DNA of 64,000 nucleotides, taken from assembly GCA_022750435.1 (NCBI GenBank), contig JAKIVS010000001.1, positions 1 through 64,000 on the forward strand. The letters are read 5' to 3'. Both the position numbers and the translations under genes were made by a program. The notes under the pieces are model-generated. The model had not been told where the DNA came from, did no database searches, and saw nothing but the letters and a program-made list of their open reading frames with translations. Below, in pieces: positions 27,752 through 35,693 of this stretch (positions within the stretch are counted from its first letter, which is position 1; the number at the start of each line of letters is the position of its first letter). This DNA is from Thermoplasmata archaeon. GTDB lineage: Archaea > Thermoplasmatota > Thermoplasmata > Lutacidiplasmatales > UBA184.

Positions 27752-28685
27752 GTTCGCCCGAGGTCCAGGAACGGCGGGTCGCCGACCGGGGCCCGTTGGC
27801 CAACCCTTTCCCGGGCCCCGACGGGAGGGATTTCTGCGCTTCCCGGGCGGGCGTCCTGCGGGTTCCCGACTCGGCTCGTTTCGGAACAGAAGGTGCCGGT
27901 CGCCGAACTCGTGCCGGAGAGGCCCGGCGGCGACCGCCGCGGCGAAGTCCGAGTTCCATCGCGTCAAGCCCAGGACGGCGGGAGCATGGCGAGGTGGCTC
28001 GTCATGGAATCGGGGAATCCGGTGAGCAGGGAGTCCACCACCGTCGGCGGGCTCTCGGGGCGGATGGAGCGCCGGGTGAACCCCCACGCCGCCACAAGGC
28101 CGCTATCACCGGTCACGGACCCGACCGCGCGGACGACCCTTGCGCCGAGGGACGACCCATTCGCCCGCGGCTTGCGTCGCCCGCACGACGGCGAGGTCCC
28201 GCGCTCCCCCCGGGTATAGCCGAACGACCGCGTCCTGGCCAAGCGACCGCTGGATGAAGGGCAGCCCACCCAGGGACGTCCTTGCGTTCGCCTCGGGAAC
28301 GAGGCGTGTCGCCGAGGGGCGGAGGTGGAACCGGACCTCCGGGCGTCCGACCGGCCCGGCGACGTCGGAGTGCTCGACGAGCCGGTCCGTCTCGGGCGGC
28401 ACGGGGGTAGCGAACGGCCCCGATCTTCCAGACTCCAAGTGAACCTGCGATCGATTCGGGGCCGGCCTCTCCGCCCGGTTTCCGGGCCGAGCAGGATCAG
28501 CCCCTGGGAACTCGTGTGTGCGCTAACGGCGGTGGGGGCGTCGGCCGGCCGCCCGTGCCGGCTCGGCCTCGTGGATGCCCACGACTCTTCGCCAGATCGC
28601 CGATGTGGACGCCAGTCCGGTTCCAGGCCGGGGACAGGGAAGGGACGGCCCGGCTTCGCGGGCCGCCCCTCGGCGGGGACTCCGA
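27752..28685. other. 934-nt gap with a possible frameshifted minus-strand gene
   Basis: No gene is convincing here. On the minus strand a 110-residue ORF (28438 down to 28106, TTG start) reads protein-like (RPSATRLVPEANARTSLGGL, then GQDAVVRLYPGGARDLAVV). In another minus frame the following codons continue plausibly to 27964 (SGLVAAWGFTRRSIRPES, then TVVDSLLTGFPD). Joining them needs one frameshift near 28140. Together they would give about 155 residues. No TATA-like box is seen upstream. It could be a decayed gene, a sequencing error, or chance. Confidence 0.3.
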
Positions 28686-29492
28686 CTAGGTCGCGGACTT
28701 CCAGAGGACCTTGAAACTGGTGTTGCTGGAGACGAGCGGAGTCGGGACGGCCTGGGTCTTGTGCTTGGCGTCCTTCATGGTCACCTCGAACACGTAGGGC
28801 ATGGCGCCGATGGCGAGCGTCTTGCCGGAGACCTTCAGGTCGTTGGTCCCGGCGACCTTGGAGAATCCCACGCCGAACCCGACGCTCCCGAAGTTCGCGA
28901 GGGGCCGAACGGACCCGTTCGTCCCCGGGTAGCCGAGGAGCCCGACGTCCCCGAGAAAGTCCTTGCCGGTGAAGGGGATGGTCCGCGAGAAGTGATGGGT
29001 CCCGACGGTGATCGTCATGATGGCCGAGCCGCCGGCGGCGTGCATCGTGACCCGCACGACGGAGCCCGCGGGGACCGGAAGCGTCGTCTGGGAGATGTGC
29101 GTGACGATGGACGCGTTCGTGTTGTTGAAGTCGTACCACGCATAGCTGGAGGCGACGCCCGACGTGCAGGTCACGCCCGTTCCGGCGACCTGAATCGTCT
29201 TGTTGTTCGCGAGCAGCGCGGCGAACAGTGCCGAGGCGTTCTGCTTCGTGCAGTTCACGCTCGGCTGGGTCCAGGAGGCGTTGAGCTGAGCGATCGAGCC
29301 GTTGAGACTCGCCCCTTCGTACCCCGCCACGGCGGAGGCGTTCGAATGGATCGTGGTGAGGGAGGTCGTCCCCACGGGGAGGTTGCCCACGGCGGACGCC
29401 GTCGGCACGGGGCCGGCGAGAGCGGCGGGGAGCACCAGGAAGGTCACGGTCAGAGCGGCCAGCACGCTGAGGAGGGCGACGTTCGTTCGCAT
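28686..29492 (-). CDS. Secreted peptidase G1 (eqolisin)-like protein
   Basis: 268 residues. The signal peptide is about 1-26 (LLSVLAALTVTFLVLPAALA). The rest follows the eqolisin pattern: an NxxG/xLNASWTQPSV segment, TIQVAGTGVTCTSG with the Gln expected as one catalytic residue, YAWYDFNN (family YxAWYEWYP), VPAGSVVRVTMHA (family xxGDxIxVxV), and PLANFGSVGF (family PLADFGTVTF). The catalytic Glu of the family (AEWIVE segment) appears replaced by Asp in GKDFLGDVG. It lies next to the thermopsin gene, so two secreted acid-protease-type proteins are clustered. ATG 29492 lies about 28 nt below an AT-richer TATA-like element. The assignment rests on motifs by eye. Confidence 0.6.
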   Translation of the reverse strand: MRTNVALLSVLAALTVTFLVLPAALAGPVPTASAVGNLPVGTTSLTTIHSNASAVAGYEGASLNGSIAQLNASWTQPSVNCTKQNASALFAALLANNKTIQVAGTGVTCTSGVASSYAWYDFNNTNASIVTHISQTTLPVPAGSVVRVTMHAAGGSAIMTITVGTHHFSRTIPFTGKDFLGDVGLLGYPGTNGSVRPLANFGSVGFGVGFSKVAGTNDLKVSGKTLAIGAMPYVFEVTMKDAKHKTQAVPTPLVSSNTSFKVLWKSAT

Positions 29493-29577
29493 CGAGGGCG
29501 GGGACCCCGCATCCCCCTTTGAAACTTTGGGCCGCGTCGGCGTTGGGCGGGGAGAAGCGCAACTTCCGGGCGTCCCT

Positions 29578-30621
29578 TCAGGCTGCGGTACGGACGGGCC
29601 ACGTCCGGACGCCGACCGGTTCGAGCGAAAAATCGACGACGCGTCCCCCGGAATCGTGGACCGCCTTTTGGACGTTCGCACGACGGTGGAAATCGCAGAA
29701 CAGGAGGATGTACCCGCCGCCACCCGAGCCGACCAGCTTGCCCCCGAGGGCCCCCGCCTCCCGCGCATGCTGGTAGAACGAATCGATCCGGTCGTTCGAG
29801 ATCCCGTCGGTGAACTGCTTCTTGAGCTGCCAGCCTTCGTCGAGGAGACGGCCCATCTCGTCGATGTTGCCCCGCAGGAGCTCGTTCTTCATGTCGACGG
29901 CGAGTTTCTTGGTCGCGTCCAGCGCCTCGACGGTGGAGCGCCGCTTCTCGGCGTAACTCGCCTGCTGGCGGGCGATGATGTCGTTCGAGTAGTGGCTCGT
30001 GCCCGTGTAGCAGAGCAGCAACCGGTACGCGAGCTCGTTGGTGACCTCCGGTCCGATCCGCAACGGGTTGACGATGGTCTGCTTCCCGTTGAACTCCATG
30101 AAGTTGAAACCCCCGAACGCGGCGGCGTACTGGTCCTGCCGTCCCCCCTTCATGCCGAGCTCCTCGCGCTCGATCCGGTAGGCGAGCTCGGCGACCTCGT
30201 ACGGCGTCCACGGCTCCCGGAGGAACTGCTGGAAGAGTCCGACGATCGCCACGCACATCGTCGACGAGCTCCCGAGGCCGGTGCCCGGAGGAGCATCCGA
30301 GTGGAGGAACAACTCGAGGGAACGCTGGGCGTTCGCCCGCTCGGCGGGGCGGATCAGCCGAAGCGCCGCCTTCACCAGGTCGAGCTCGCCGTTGTAGACG
30401 AGATCGTCCTCCTTCTCGTAGTCGTGGCGGACGTTGTAATCGAGGGAGTGGACCGTTGTCGTCGACTCGGGGGCCTCCCGCGCCTGCAGCGTCGCGTAGG
30501 CAAACTTGTCGATCGTGCAGTTGAGGACCGCTCCGCCCTTCTCCTCCGGATACGGCGACACGTCCGTCCCACCGCCGGCGAAACTGATCCGGAGGGGGGC
30601 CTTCGACCGGAGGATGAGCAT
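29578..30621 (-). CDS. GHMP kinase, D-glycero-D-manno-heptose 7-phosphate kinase (HddA)-like
   Basis: 347 residues. It starts MLILRSKAPLRISFAGGGTD, the hallmark of the HddA/fucose-kinase-like GHMP branch. The ATP loop PPGTGLGSSSTMCVAIVG is near residue 107, and the third motif KLVGSGGGGYILLF is near 300. It probably phosphorylates the anomeric hydroxyl of a sugar or sugar phosphate for nucleotide-sugar synthesis. No partner heptose genes are nearby, so the real substrate may be another hexose or heptose. ATG 30621 lies about 28 nt from a CCGTTAAGCC TATA-like box; the longer ORF to 30669 is upstream of that box and is rejected. Confidence 0.85.
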   Translation of the reverse strand: MLILRSKAPLRISFAGGGTDVSPYPEEKGGAVLNCTIDKFAYATLQAREAPESTTTVHSLDYNVRHDYEKEDDLVYNGELDLVKAALRLIRPAERANAQRSLELFLHSDAPPGTGLGSSSTMCVAIVGLFQQFLREPWTPYEVAELAYRIEREELGMKGGRQDQYAAAFGGFNFMEFNGKQTIVNPLRIGPEVTNELAYRLLLCYTGTSHYSNDIIARQQASYAEKRRSTVEALDATKKLAVDMKNELLRGNIDEMGRLLDEGWQLKKQFTDGISNDRIDSFYQHAREAGALGGKLVGSGGGGYILLFCDFHRRANVQKAVHDSGGRVVDFSLEPVGVRTWPVRTAA

Positions 30622-30772
30622 CGGCGGGCCGACCGGGGTCCACGGCTTAACGGTAGCGCGGCAGGCCACGGGCCACCGACGCCCGGAAGCCCGAAGCGGA
30701 CGGCCGAAACCGCCGCGGAGGAGTCCAACGGTCGGCGCGCGGGTTATCGGGGGCCCGCGGCTCCCGACTCCC

Positions 30773-31273
30773 GTGCCGCGCTATCGGCGGGGACCGAAGC
30801 TGGCGGTCGACGCTGTATGGATCCTCCGGGGATCGCTTCTCCTGGTCCGACGGGGGCGGCCTCCGTTCGAGGGGTCGTGGGCCCTCCCCGGGGGCTACGT
30901 GGAGCCCGACGAGTCCGTGGAGACCGCGGTGCAGCGGGAAGTCCAGGAGGAGACGGGGCTGAGGGCCCGGCCGGTCGCCCTCATCGGCGTCTACTCGAAG
31001 CCCGGTCGGGACCCTCGCGGACCGAACGCGAGTGTGGCGTTCCGGATGCGCGGGCGAGGCGGACCGCCGTCGGGTGGCGACGACGCGGCGGACGCCCGCT
31101 GGTGGCCCCTCGACCACTTGCCACCGCTGGCATTCGACCACGCCCAGATCGTCCGGGCCGCGGTGCGGGGCACTAGGTCGCCGTCCCGGACGGGGACGAA
31201 GCTGGTACGTACACCTGCAGGCGGGCCAGGTGGATTCCGACGACGACGCCCCAGAGCAAGATCGGGGCGATGA
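30773..31273 (+). CDS. Nudix hydrolase
   Basis: 166 residues from GTG 30773. A complete Nudix box, GYVEPDESVETAVQREVQEETGL, sits near residues 40-62 with every consensus residue (Gx5Ex7REUxEExGU). The N-terminal LAVDAVWILRGSLLLVRRGR and ALPGG precede it, as in ADP-ribose/ADP-sugar or nucleotide-cleaning family members. A TATA-like GGTTATCGG lies about 27 nt upstream, so the ORF-track start at 30506 is rejected. The last 100 nt overlap the convergent DUF998 gene; the C-terminal 35 residues are basic and low-complexity and may not be conserved. Confidence 0.88.
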   Translation: MPRYRRGPKLAVDAVWILRGSLLLVRRGRPPFEGSWALPGGYVEPDESVETAVQREVQEETGLRARPVALIGVYSKPGRDPRGPNASVAFRMRGRGGPPSGGDDAADARWWPLDHLPPLAFDHAQIVRAAVRGTRSPSRTGTKLVRTPAGGPGGFRRRRPRARSGR

Positions 31274-31832
31274 TCAATCGCTCCATGCCCCCCGGCCCGA
31301 GGCCGAGGTACCGGTCCGTCGCGTACAGCCCAACCGCGAGGAGCGTCAGGATGCCCGAGAGGAAGGAGTAGGCACGGAGGCCCTGCCACCGCGTGTCCCG
31401 CGACATCGCGAGGGCCAGGAGAAGGAGGGCGACCGCCGAACCGAGGAACGTGAGGAGGGCGACAACGCCGTGGATTCCCGCCACCGGCCACGTCGTGTTC
31501 TCCGGGAACGTCCCGACCCCGATGGCCCCGAGGCCCCCCACGACCAAGGCACCGAGCCCCAGGTGGGTCGTCGACTTCGAGGCGAAGGCCGACCGGATGA
31601 GGAGCGCGCCGAGGATGGCGGCGAGTCCGAGCACGCGGATGGAGTCGTTGAACAGCCAGGCCCACGGGGACATCGAGCTTCCCAGGTCGCTGACGGCGTT
31701 CCCGGAATCGCTGTAGCCCGGGTAGTACAGTTGGACGACGACCATCGCCGCGACGAATTGGATCGAGCCGAAGGCGAGAATCGCCCCGCCCAGCCGGGCG
31801 GAGCGGCGGACGAGCGGCCCGAACGTCGTCAC
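31173..31832 (-). CDS. DUF998 family membrane protein
   Basis: 219 residues, six predicted membrane helices. It carries the family hallmark YYPGYSDSGNAVSDLGSS near residue 37 and WAWLFNDSIRVLGL after it. The function of DUF998 is unknown. It begins 27 nt after the stop of the zinc-ribbon gene on the same strand, so the two are probably co-transcribed. Its 3' end overlaps the convergent Nudix gene by about 100 nt. Confidence 0.82.
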   Translation of the reverse strand: MTTFGPLVRRSARLGGAILAFGSIQFVAAMVVVQLYYPGYSDSGNAVSDLGSSMSPWAWLFNDSIRVLGLAAILGALLIRSAFASKSTTHLGLGALVVGGLGAIGVGTFPENTTWPVAGIHGVVALLTFLGSAVALLLLALAMSRDTRWQGLRAYSFLSGILTLLAVGLYATDRYLGLGPGGMERLIIAPILLWGVVVGIHLARLQVYVPASSPSGTAT

Positions 31833-31859
31833 GCGTCGGGTTCCGACCTCACGGACCCG

Positions 31860-32003
31860 TCAGTCGCGGCGCGCGTTCTTCTCGTAGGAGGCGTCGCTCG
31901 TGCGCTTCAGCTTGGCACCGTCGCGGTCGCAGATCGCCTTGGACGTCGCCGTGATGTCGATGACGTAGCCGCCTCCGCACTTCGGGCACTCGTAGTAGGG
32001 CAT
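31860..32003 (-). CDS. Small zinc-ribbon protein (47 aa, absent from ORF track)
   Basis: A 47-residue protein starting MPYYECPKCGGGYVIDIT and ending EKNARRD. CPKC plus a later AICDRDG gives three cysteines in a CxxC...C arrangement, consistent with a small zinc ribbon in which the fourth ligand is Asp or another residue. ATG 32003 has GGAGG 5-9 nt upstream, and a strong TATA box lies about 30 nt upstream. Such proteins in archaea often bind nucleic acid or partner proteins; no specific role is claimed. DUF998 follows in the same direction. Confidence 0.7.
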   Translation of the reverse strand: MPYYECPKCGGGYVIDITATSKAICDRDGAKLKRTSDASYEKNARRD

Positions 32004-32030
32004 GGATTCCTCCGAGCGTGGAAGTCGCGG

Positions 32031-32040
32031 CTATATAAAG
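32031..32040. promoter_or_regulatory. Bidirectional TATA box
   Basis: CTATATAAAG is almost a perfect TATA consensus on both strands. On the minus strand it sits about 30 nt from the zinc-ribbon ATG; on the plus strand it sits about 25 nt from GTG 32060 of the methyltransferase. One element could thus drive both divergent genes. Confidence 0.6.
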
Positions 32041-32059
32041 CGCCTCGACTCGGTCGGGC

Positions 32060-33016
32060 GTGCGCCCCTGGAGCCGACCGACGGGAGAACGACCTCGACG
32101 AAGGCCGAAGCCCCCTCCGGACCCGGAGTCCCCCCCTCGACCCCTGACCGCCATCGAGCGGTTCCGCGGCGTGGACGACTACCGCGTCGGCCGAGAGTGG
32201 CGCCGGTACGAGGGGACGGCCCAGCGCGAGTTGTTCCGAGGACTTCGGGAGCGGTTCCTCGCGCGGCATGCGGCCGGCTCCGGATGGGTGCTGGACCTAG
32301 GCTCGGGCCCCGGCCGCTTCACGCCCTACGTCGGGACCGATGCGGCGCGGCGGGTCGCGATCGAGCTGGCGATGCCGATGCTGCACGGGTTGCGGCAACA
32401 CTGGCCGAGTTCGGTCGATCGCCCCGAGCTTCTTCTCGCAGACGGCCGCAAGATGCCGATCCGTCCGCGCTCGCTTTCGGAAGTTGTGGTCCTCGGCAAC
32501 GCGATCGGATTCGCCGGGGGCGACGCGATTCCCCTCCTGGACGCTGCCGCCGATGGCGTCGCACCCGGGGGCCGCATCGTCCTCGAAACGGCCCCCGGAC
32601 CAGGGACCGCCTCCCGGTACCTCCACCGCCTGCCGAGCGGGGCGATGGCCCGTCTCCTTCGCGCTCCGCTCACCGCCGTGATCCCGCGGGTGACCCGGGA
32701 GGGGTTCCAGGTGTTCGAGCGGGAGGATCGGACGCGGCACGGCTTCCGGCCCGTGACGGAGTCCGAGTTAACGGAACGATTGACCGCGCGCGGCTTCGTG
32801 GTGCGAGAATCGATGGCGGTGGCCCCGGCCCTCGGAGACTTCCCCGACCGGATCGAGGACGTGCGGGCGGAACCGGGCGCCTGGGACCGGCTCCTAGTCC
32901 TCGAGGAACGCCTCGGCGCCCTCCCCATCGCGAGGCGCGAAGCCGCCGCCCTCCTCCTCGCCGCGGAGCGCCCTTCCTCCGTCGGGCCCGCCTCGGCCGA
33001 GAGAGGGGTTAAGTAA
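32060..33016 (+). CDS. SAM-dependent class I methyltransferase
   Basis: 318 residues. Motif I is VLDLGSGPGRFTPYV near residue 75, followed by an acidic strand end (VAIELAM), a motif-II-like LLLADGRKMPIRPRSL, and EVVVLGNAIGF. The C-terminal half is helical with FRPVTESELTERLTARGF. The fold is that of small-molecule or quinone-type methyltransferases; the substrate is not identifiable. GTG 32060 is the leaderless start predicted by the shared TATA box. The first 30 residues are proline-rich, and GTG 32171 (VDDYRVGREW) is an alternative start. Confidence 0.82.
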   Translation: MRPWSRPTGERPRRRPKPPPDPESPPRPLTAIERFRGVDDYRVGREWRRYEGTAQRELFRGLRERFLARHAAGSGWVLDLGSGPGRFTPYVGTDAARRVAIELAMPMLHGLRQHWPSSVDRPELLLADGRKMPIRPRSLSEVVVLGNAIGFAGGDAIPLLDAAADGVAPGGRIVLETAPGPGTASRYLHRLPSGAMARLLRAPLTAVIPRVTREGFQVFEREDRTRHGFRPVTESELTERLTARGFVVRESMAVAPALGDFPDRIEDVRAEPGAWDRLLVLEERLGALPIARREAAALLLAAERPSSVGPASAERGVK

Positions 33017-33031
33017 CGGACCCGACCCTGT

Positions 33032-35686
33032 TTGAGTAGCCAGGGGTTTCCCGTGGCGGAGACCAGTACTTCCTCAGGTCGGGTCGCAACGTTGCCCGCT
33101 TCCAGTTCCAAGGCGGGCCCCACCGTCCACGCGCGCTCGACGACCGTTCCAACCTCGGCCGACCTCGACCTCGTCAAGGACGATGCTCTGCTCCAGCTCC
33201 GCATCGGGCGCTCGGCGCACTACTACACCGTCATCGCGGCGATCGTGCTCCTGTTCGATATGGTCCTCGTCCTTGTCCTCCAACCGAATCTCTCCGGCGC
33301 GCTCCCCTCGCGCCTGCAAGACCTCACCTTCCTGATGTTCCCGCTATTCGCGGGACTGTTCCTCGCCGTCTTCGGCCTTCGCGTGAAGTGGGAGGTCTAC
33401 CAGCTCTGGCCGTGGGAGCCCCACTTCTCCGTCACCGTCGCCGCGGTCGCCCTGGACGTCGCCCTCGTGGCGTTGTTCATCCTCGACGTCGCGCAGGTGG
33501 GCCCGACCGGGAACTGGAAGCTTCTCCCCTGGTACTTCCCGCTCGCGATGCTCGGCATCGCGGCCCCGCTGTTCGGGCTCATCTTCACATGGCCCTCATG
33601 GTCGAGCTGGAAACTGATCTCGATCGGCTCGGCGGCGATCCCCGTGGGCCTCGCTTTCGTCGTCTTCCTGCCACAATACGACACCCCGAGCGGACTCGCC
33701 ATTGCGCTCTCCTCGAGCGCCGTCCTCTACCTGGTCGCGGGTTCGTTCGTGCACATCATCTCGTCCGGCACCCGCACCCACGAGCGCGAGATCATCACCT
33801 CCGGCCAGAGCCGCCTGTTCCAGATCGCCGACGAGCTCCGCGAGCGGGAGGAGGCGCACCACTTCCGCGAAAGCACGCTCCTCGAGCGCGAAGCGAACCT
33901 GGAGAACGGCGAGCTCGGACTCGGCCGCAAGCTCGAATCCCAGGAGGAGGCGCGCCGTCACATCTCCGCGCTGGAGGCCGATGTGCAGGCGCGGAGCCAG
34001 GCCGTCGTCCAGCAGCAGCGGGAGCTCGCCTTGAGGGCCGCCGAGACGAACGCGCTCGCCCAAACGCTGGAAGACCGCGCGACCAGCCTCGGCCTTCGCG
34101 AGGCCGACCTCTCCGCCCGACTCCCGAAACTCGCCGAGCGAGAACAGACGATGACGACCCGCGAGGGGGATGCCGCGCGACACGACGCCGAGCTCGGCCA
34201 GCGCGAGGGTGAGATGGAGCGCCGAGCGGCCGCGCTGCCCGAGGCGGAGGCCCTCCTCGAGGCCCGCCGACAGGAGTTGGAGCGTAGGACCTCCGAGATC
34301 CTCCAGAAGGAGAGCGAGCTCAGCAGCCGCTCCGCCGGCTTCGCCTCCGACGACGTCAAGGCGCTCGCCCTCCAGGAGCGCGAGACCAAGCTCGCCCAGC
34401 TCAAGCTCGTCCTCGACGAGCAGAACGCCTCCCTCGGCCGCAAGGCGAAGGAGATCCGGGAGTCGACCGCCCAGACCCAGGCGCTCCGGGACGAGAACGC
34501 CCGGCGGGCCGAGCAGCTCGCCCTCTTGCAGAGCGGACTCACGGAGAAGGAGAGGGACGCCTCGGAGAAGGCCGACCTCGCGTCCCAGCGGACCAACCAG
34601 TACGAGGAGACCCTGCACACCTACGAGGAACGGATGCGGGCGATCGAGACCCGGGAGGCGGAGATGAAGAATCGGACCGTCGACCTCCAGCGGGTCCAGC
34701 AGTCGCTCTCGGAACGGGACCGGTCGGCCCGCGTGGAGGCGGAACGCCTCCAGACCCAGCGGATCGACCTCGAACAACGGGAGAAGGCCCTCTCGGTCCG
34801 GTCGAAGACGCTCGACGCCCGGGAATCCCAGGTCAGCCTCAAGGGGCAGAGCCTCGAGCGGCGGTCGACGGCGCCGCCCGCCAAGGTCTCCCCCAGCACC
34901 GCCGTTCCCCCCGACGCCAGCCTCCTCGCTCCCAGCTCGCGGCCAAAGATTCCCGACCGAGTTCCGAGCGGGACGCCGCGTCTTGACGACCTCTTGCTCG
35001 GCGGGATTCCCCCGAAAGCCCACGTCCTGCTCATCGGCGATGCGTTCGTCGGCAAGGAGGTCGGCGTCTACGCGTTCCTTGCTGAGGGGCTGCGCCGCGG
35101 GGAGCCCGTCGTGATCGTCACGGCATCCCGTTCCCCGGACGAGGTCGGCCAGAAGGTCGGCGTCGTCCTTCCCCAGCTCCACGAATACGAGCAACTCGGC
35201 AAGGTCCACTGGGTCGACGCGTCGAGCCCGAGCGAGGCCCCGACGGCGAACCCCGCGACCGCCACCCGCTCGGTCGCTCGGGGGCCGACCGACCACGCGG
35301 GCATCCTGAGCGCGCTCGTCCAGCGGTCGAAGGCGATCGAGACGTCCGGCGCCAAATCGTTCCGGGTCGCCTACCTCGGCCTGTCGGCGTCCCTGACTGC
35401 GTCCGACGAGCGGATGCGGCTCAACTTCCTCCAGAACATCGTGGCGATCCTGAAGCCCCGCAACGCGATCGCCTTCTACACGCTCGAGTCCGGGACGCTT
35501 CCGGAAAGCCAGACGGAGACCATCCTGAGCCGGATGGACGGGGCGATCCGCTTCAAGCAGGACCGCGACAAGACGTTCCTCTCGGTCCTCGGCCTGGGCG
35601 ACGTCGAAACCCGGGACTGGGTCGAGTACCGGGCGACGCCGCGGGGGCTCGTCGTCGGGTCGTTCGCGCTCGAACGGATCCGCTGA
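33032..35686 (+). CDS. Membrane-anchored coiled-coil protein with KaiC/RecA-like C-terminal ATPase domain
   Basis: 884 residues with an unusual architecture. After a disordered N-terminus (1-50) come about six membrane helices (roughly 63-245). Then there is a very long, charged, heptad-rich coiled coil (about 250-635) dense in Arg, Glu, Leu and Gln. A Pro/Ser linker leads to a KaiC/GvpD-type domain (about 645-884) starting RVPSGTPRLDDLLLGGIPPK. Its Walker A is IGDAFVGKEVGV near 665: the Lys is kept but the usual Ser/Thr is Glu, so ATP hydrolysis is uncertain. VVIVTASRSPDEV follows. The TTG 33032 start fits a GGTTAAGTAA TATA-like box; GTG 33053 is an alternative. A sensory, scaffolding or chromosome/envelope organising role is possible. 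Confidence 0.78.
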   Translation: MSSQGFPVAETSTSSGRVATLPASSSKAGPTVHARSTTVPTSADLDLVKDDALLQLRIGRSAHYYTVIAAIVLLFDMVLVLVLQPNLSGALPSRLQDLTFLMFPLFAGLFLAVFGLRVKWEVYQLWPWEPHFSVTVAAVALDVALVALFILDVAQVGPTGNWKLLPWYFPLAMLGIAAPLFGLIFTWPSWSSWKLISIGSAAIPVGLAFVVFLPQYDTPSGLAIALSSSAVLYLVAGSFVHIISSGTRTHEREIITSGQSRLFQIADELREREEAHHFRESTLLEREANLENGELGLGRKLESQEEARRHISALEADVQARSQAVVQQQRELALRAAETNALAQTLEDRATSLGLREADLSARLPKLAEREQTMTTREGDAARHDAELGQREGEMERRAAALPEAEALLEARRQELERRTSEILQKESELSSRSAGFASDDVKALALQERETKLAQLKLVLDEQNASLGRKAKEIRESTAQTQALRDENARRAEQLALLQSGLTEKERDASEKADLASQRTNQYEETLHTYEERMRAIETREAEMKNRTVDLQRVQQSLSERDRSARVEAERLQTQRIDLEQREKALSVRSKTLDARESQVSLKGQSLERRSTAPPAKVSPSTAVPPDASLLAPSSRPKIPDRVPSGTPRLDDLLLGGIPPKAHVLLIGDAFVGKEVGVYAFLAEGLRRGEPVVIVTASRSPDEVGQKVGVVLPQLHEYEQLGKVHWVDASSPSEAPTANPATATRSVARGPTDHAGILSALVQRSKAIETSGAKSFRVAYLGLSASLTASDERMRLNFLQNIVAILKPRNAIAFYTLESGTLPESQTETILSRMDGAIRFKQDRDKTFLSVLGLGDVETRDWVEYRATPRGLVVGSFALERIR

Positions 35687-35693
35687 GGCGGCC

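Noticed and set aside
24974-28087. 1037-aa minus-strand ORF
   Set aside because: It is antisense to thermopsin; charged, repetitive Arg/Val/Gly composition with no motif.
32060-33016. Part of a menaquinone (UbiE) pathway
   Set aside because: Motif I alone is shared by many class I methyltransferases and no quinone genes are adjacent.
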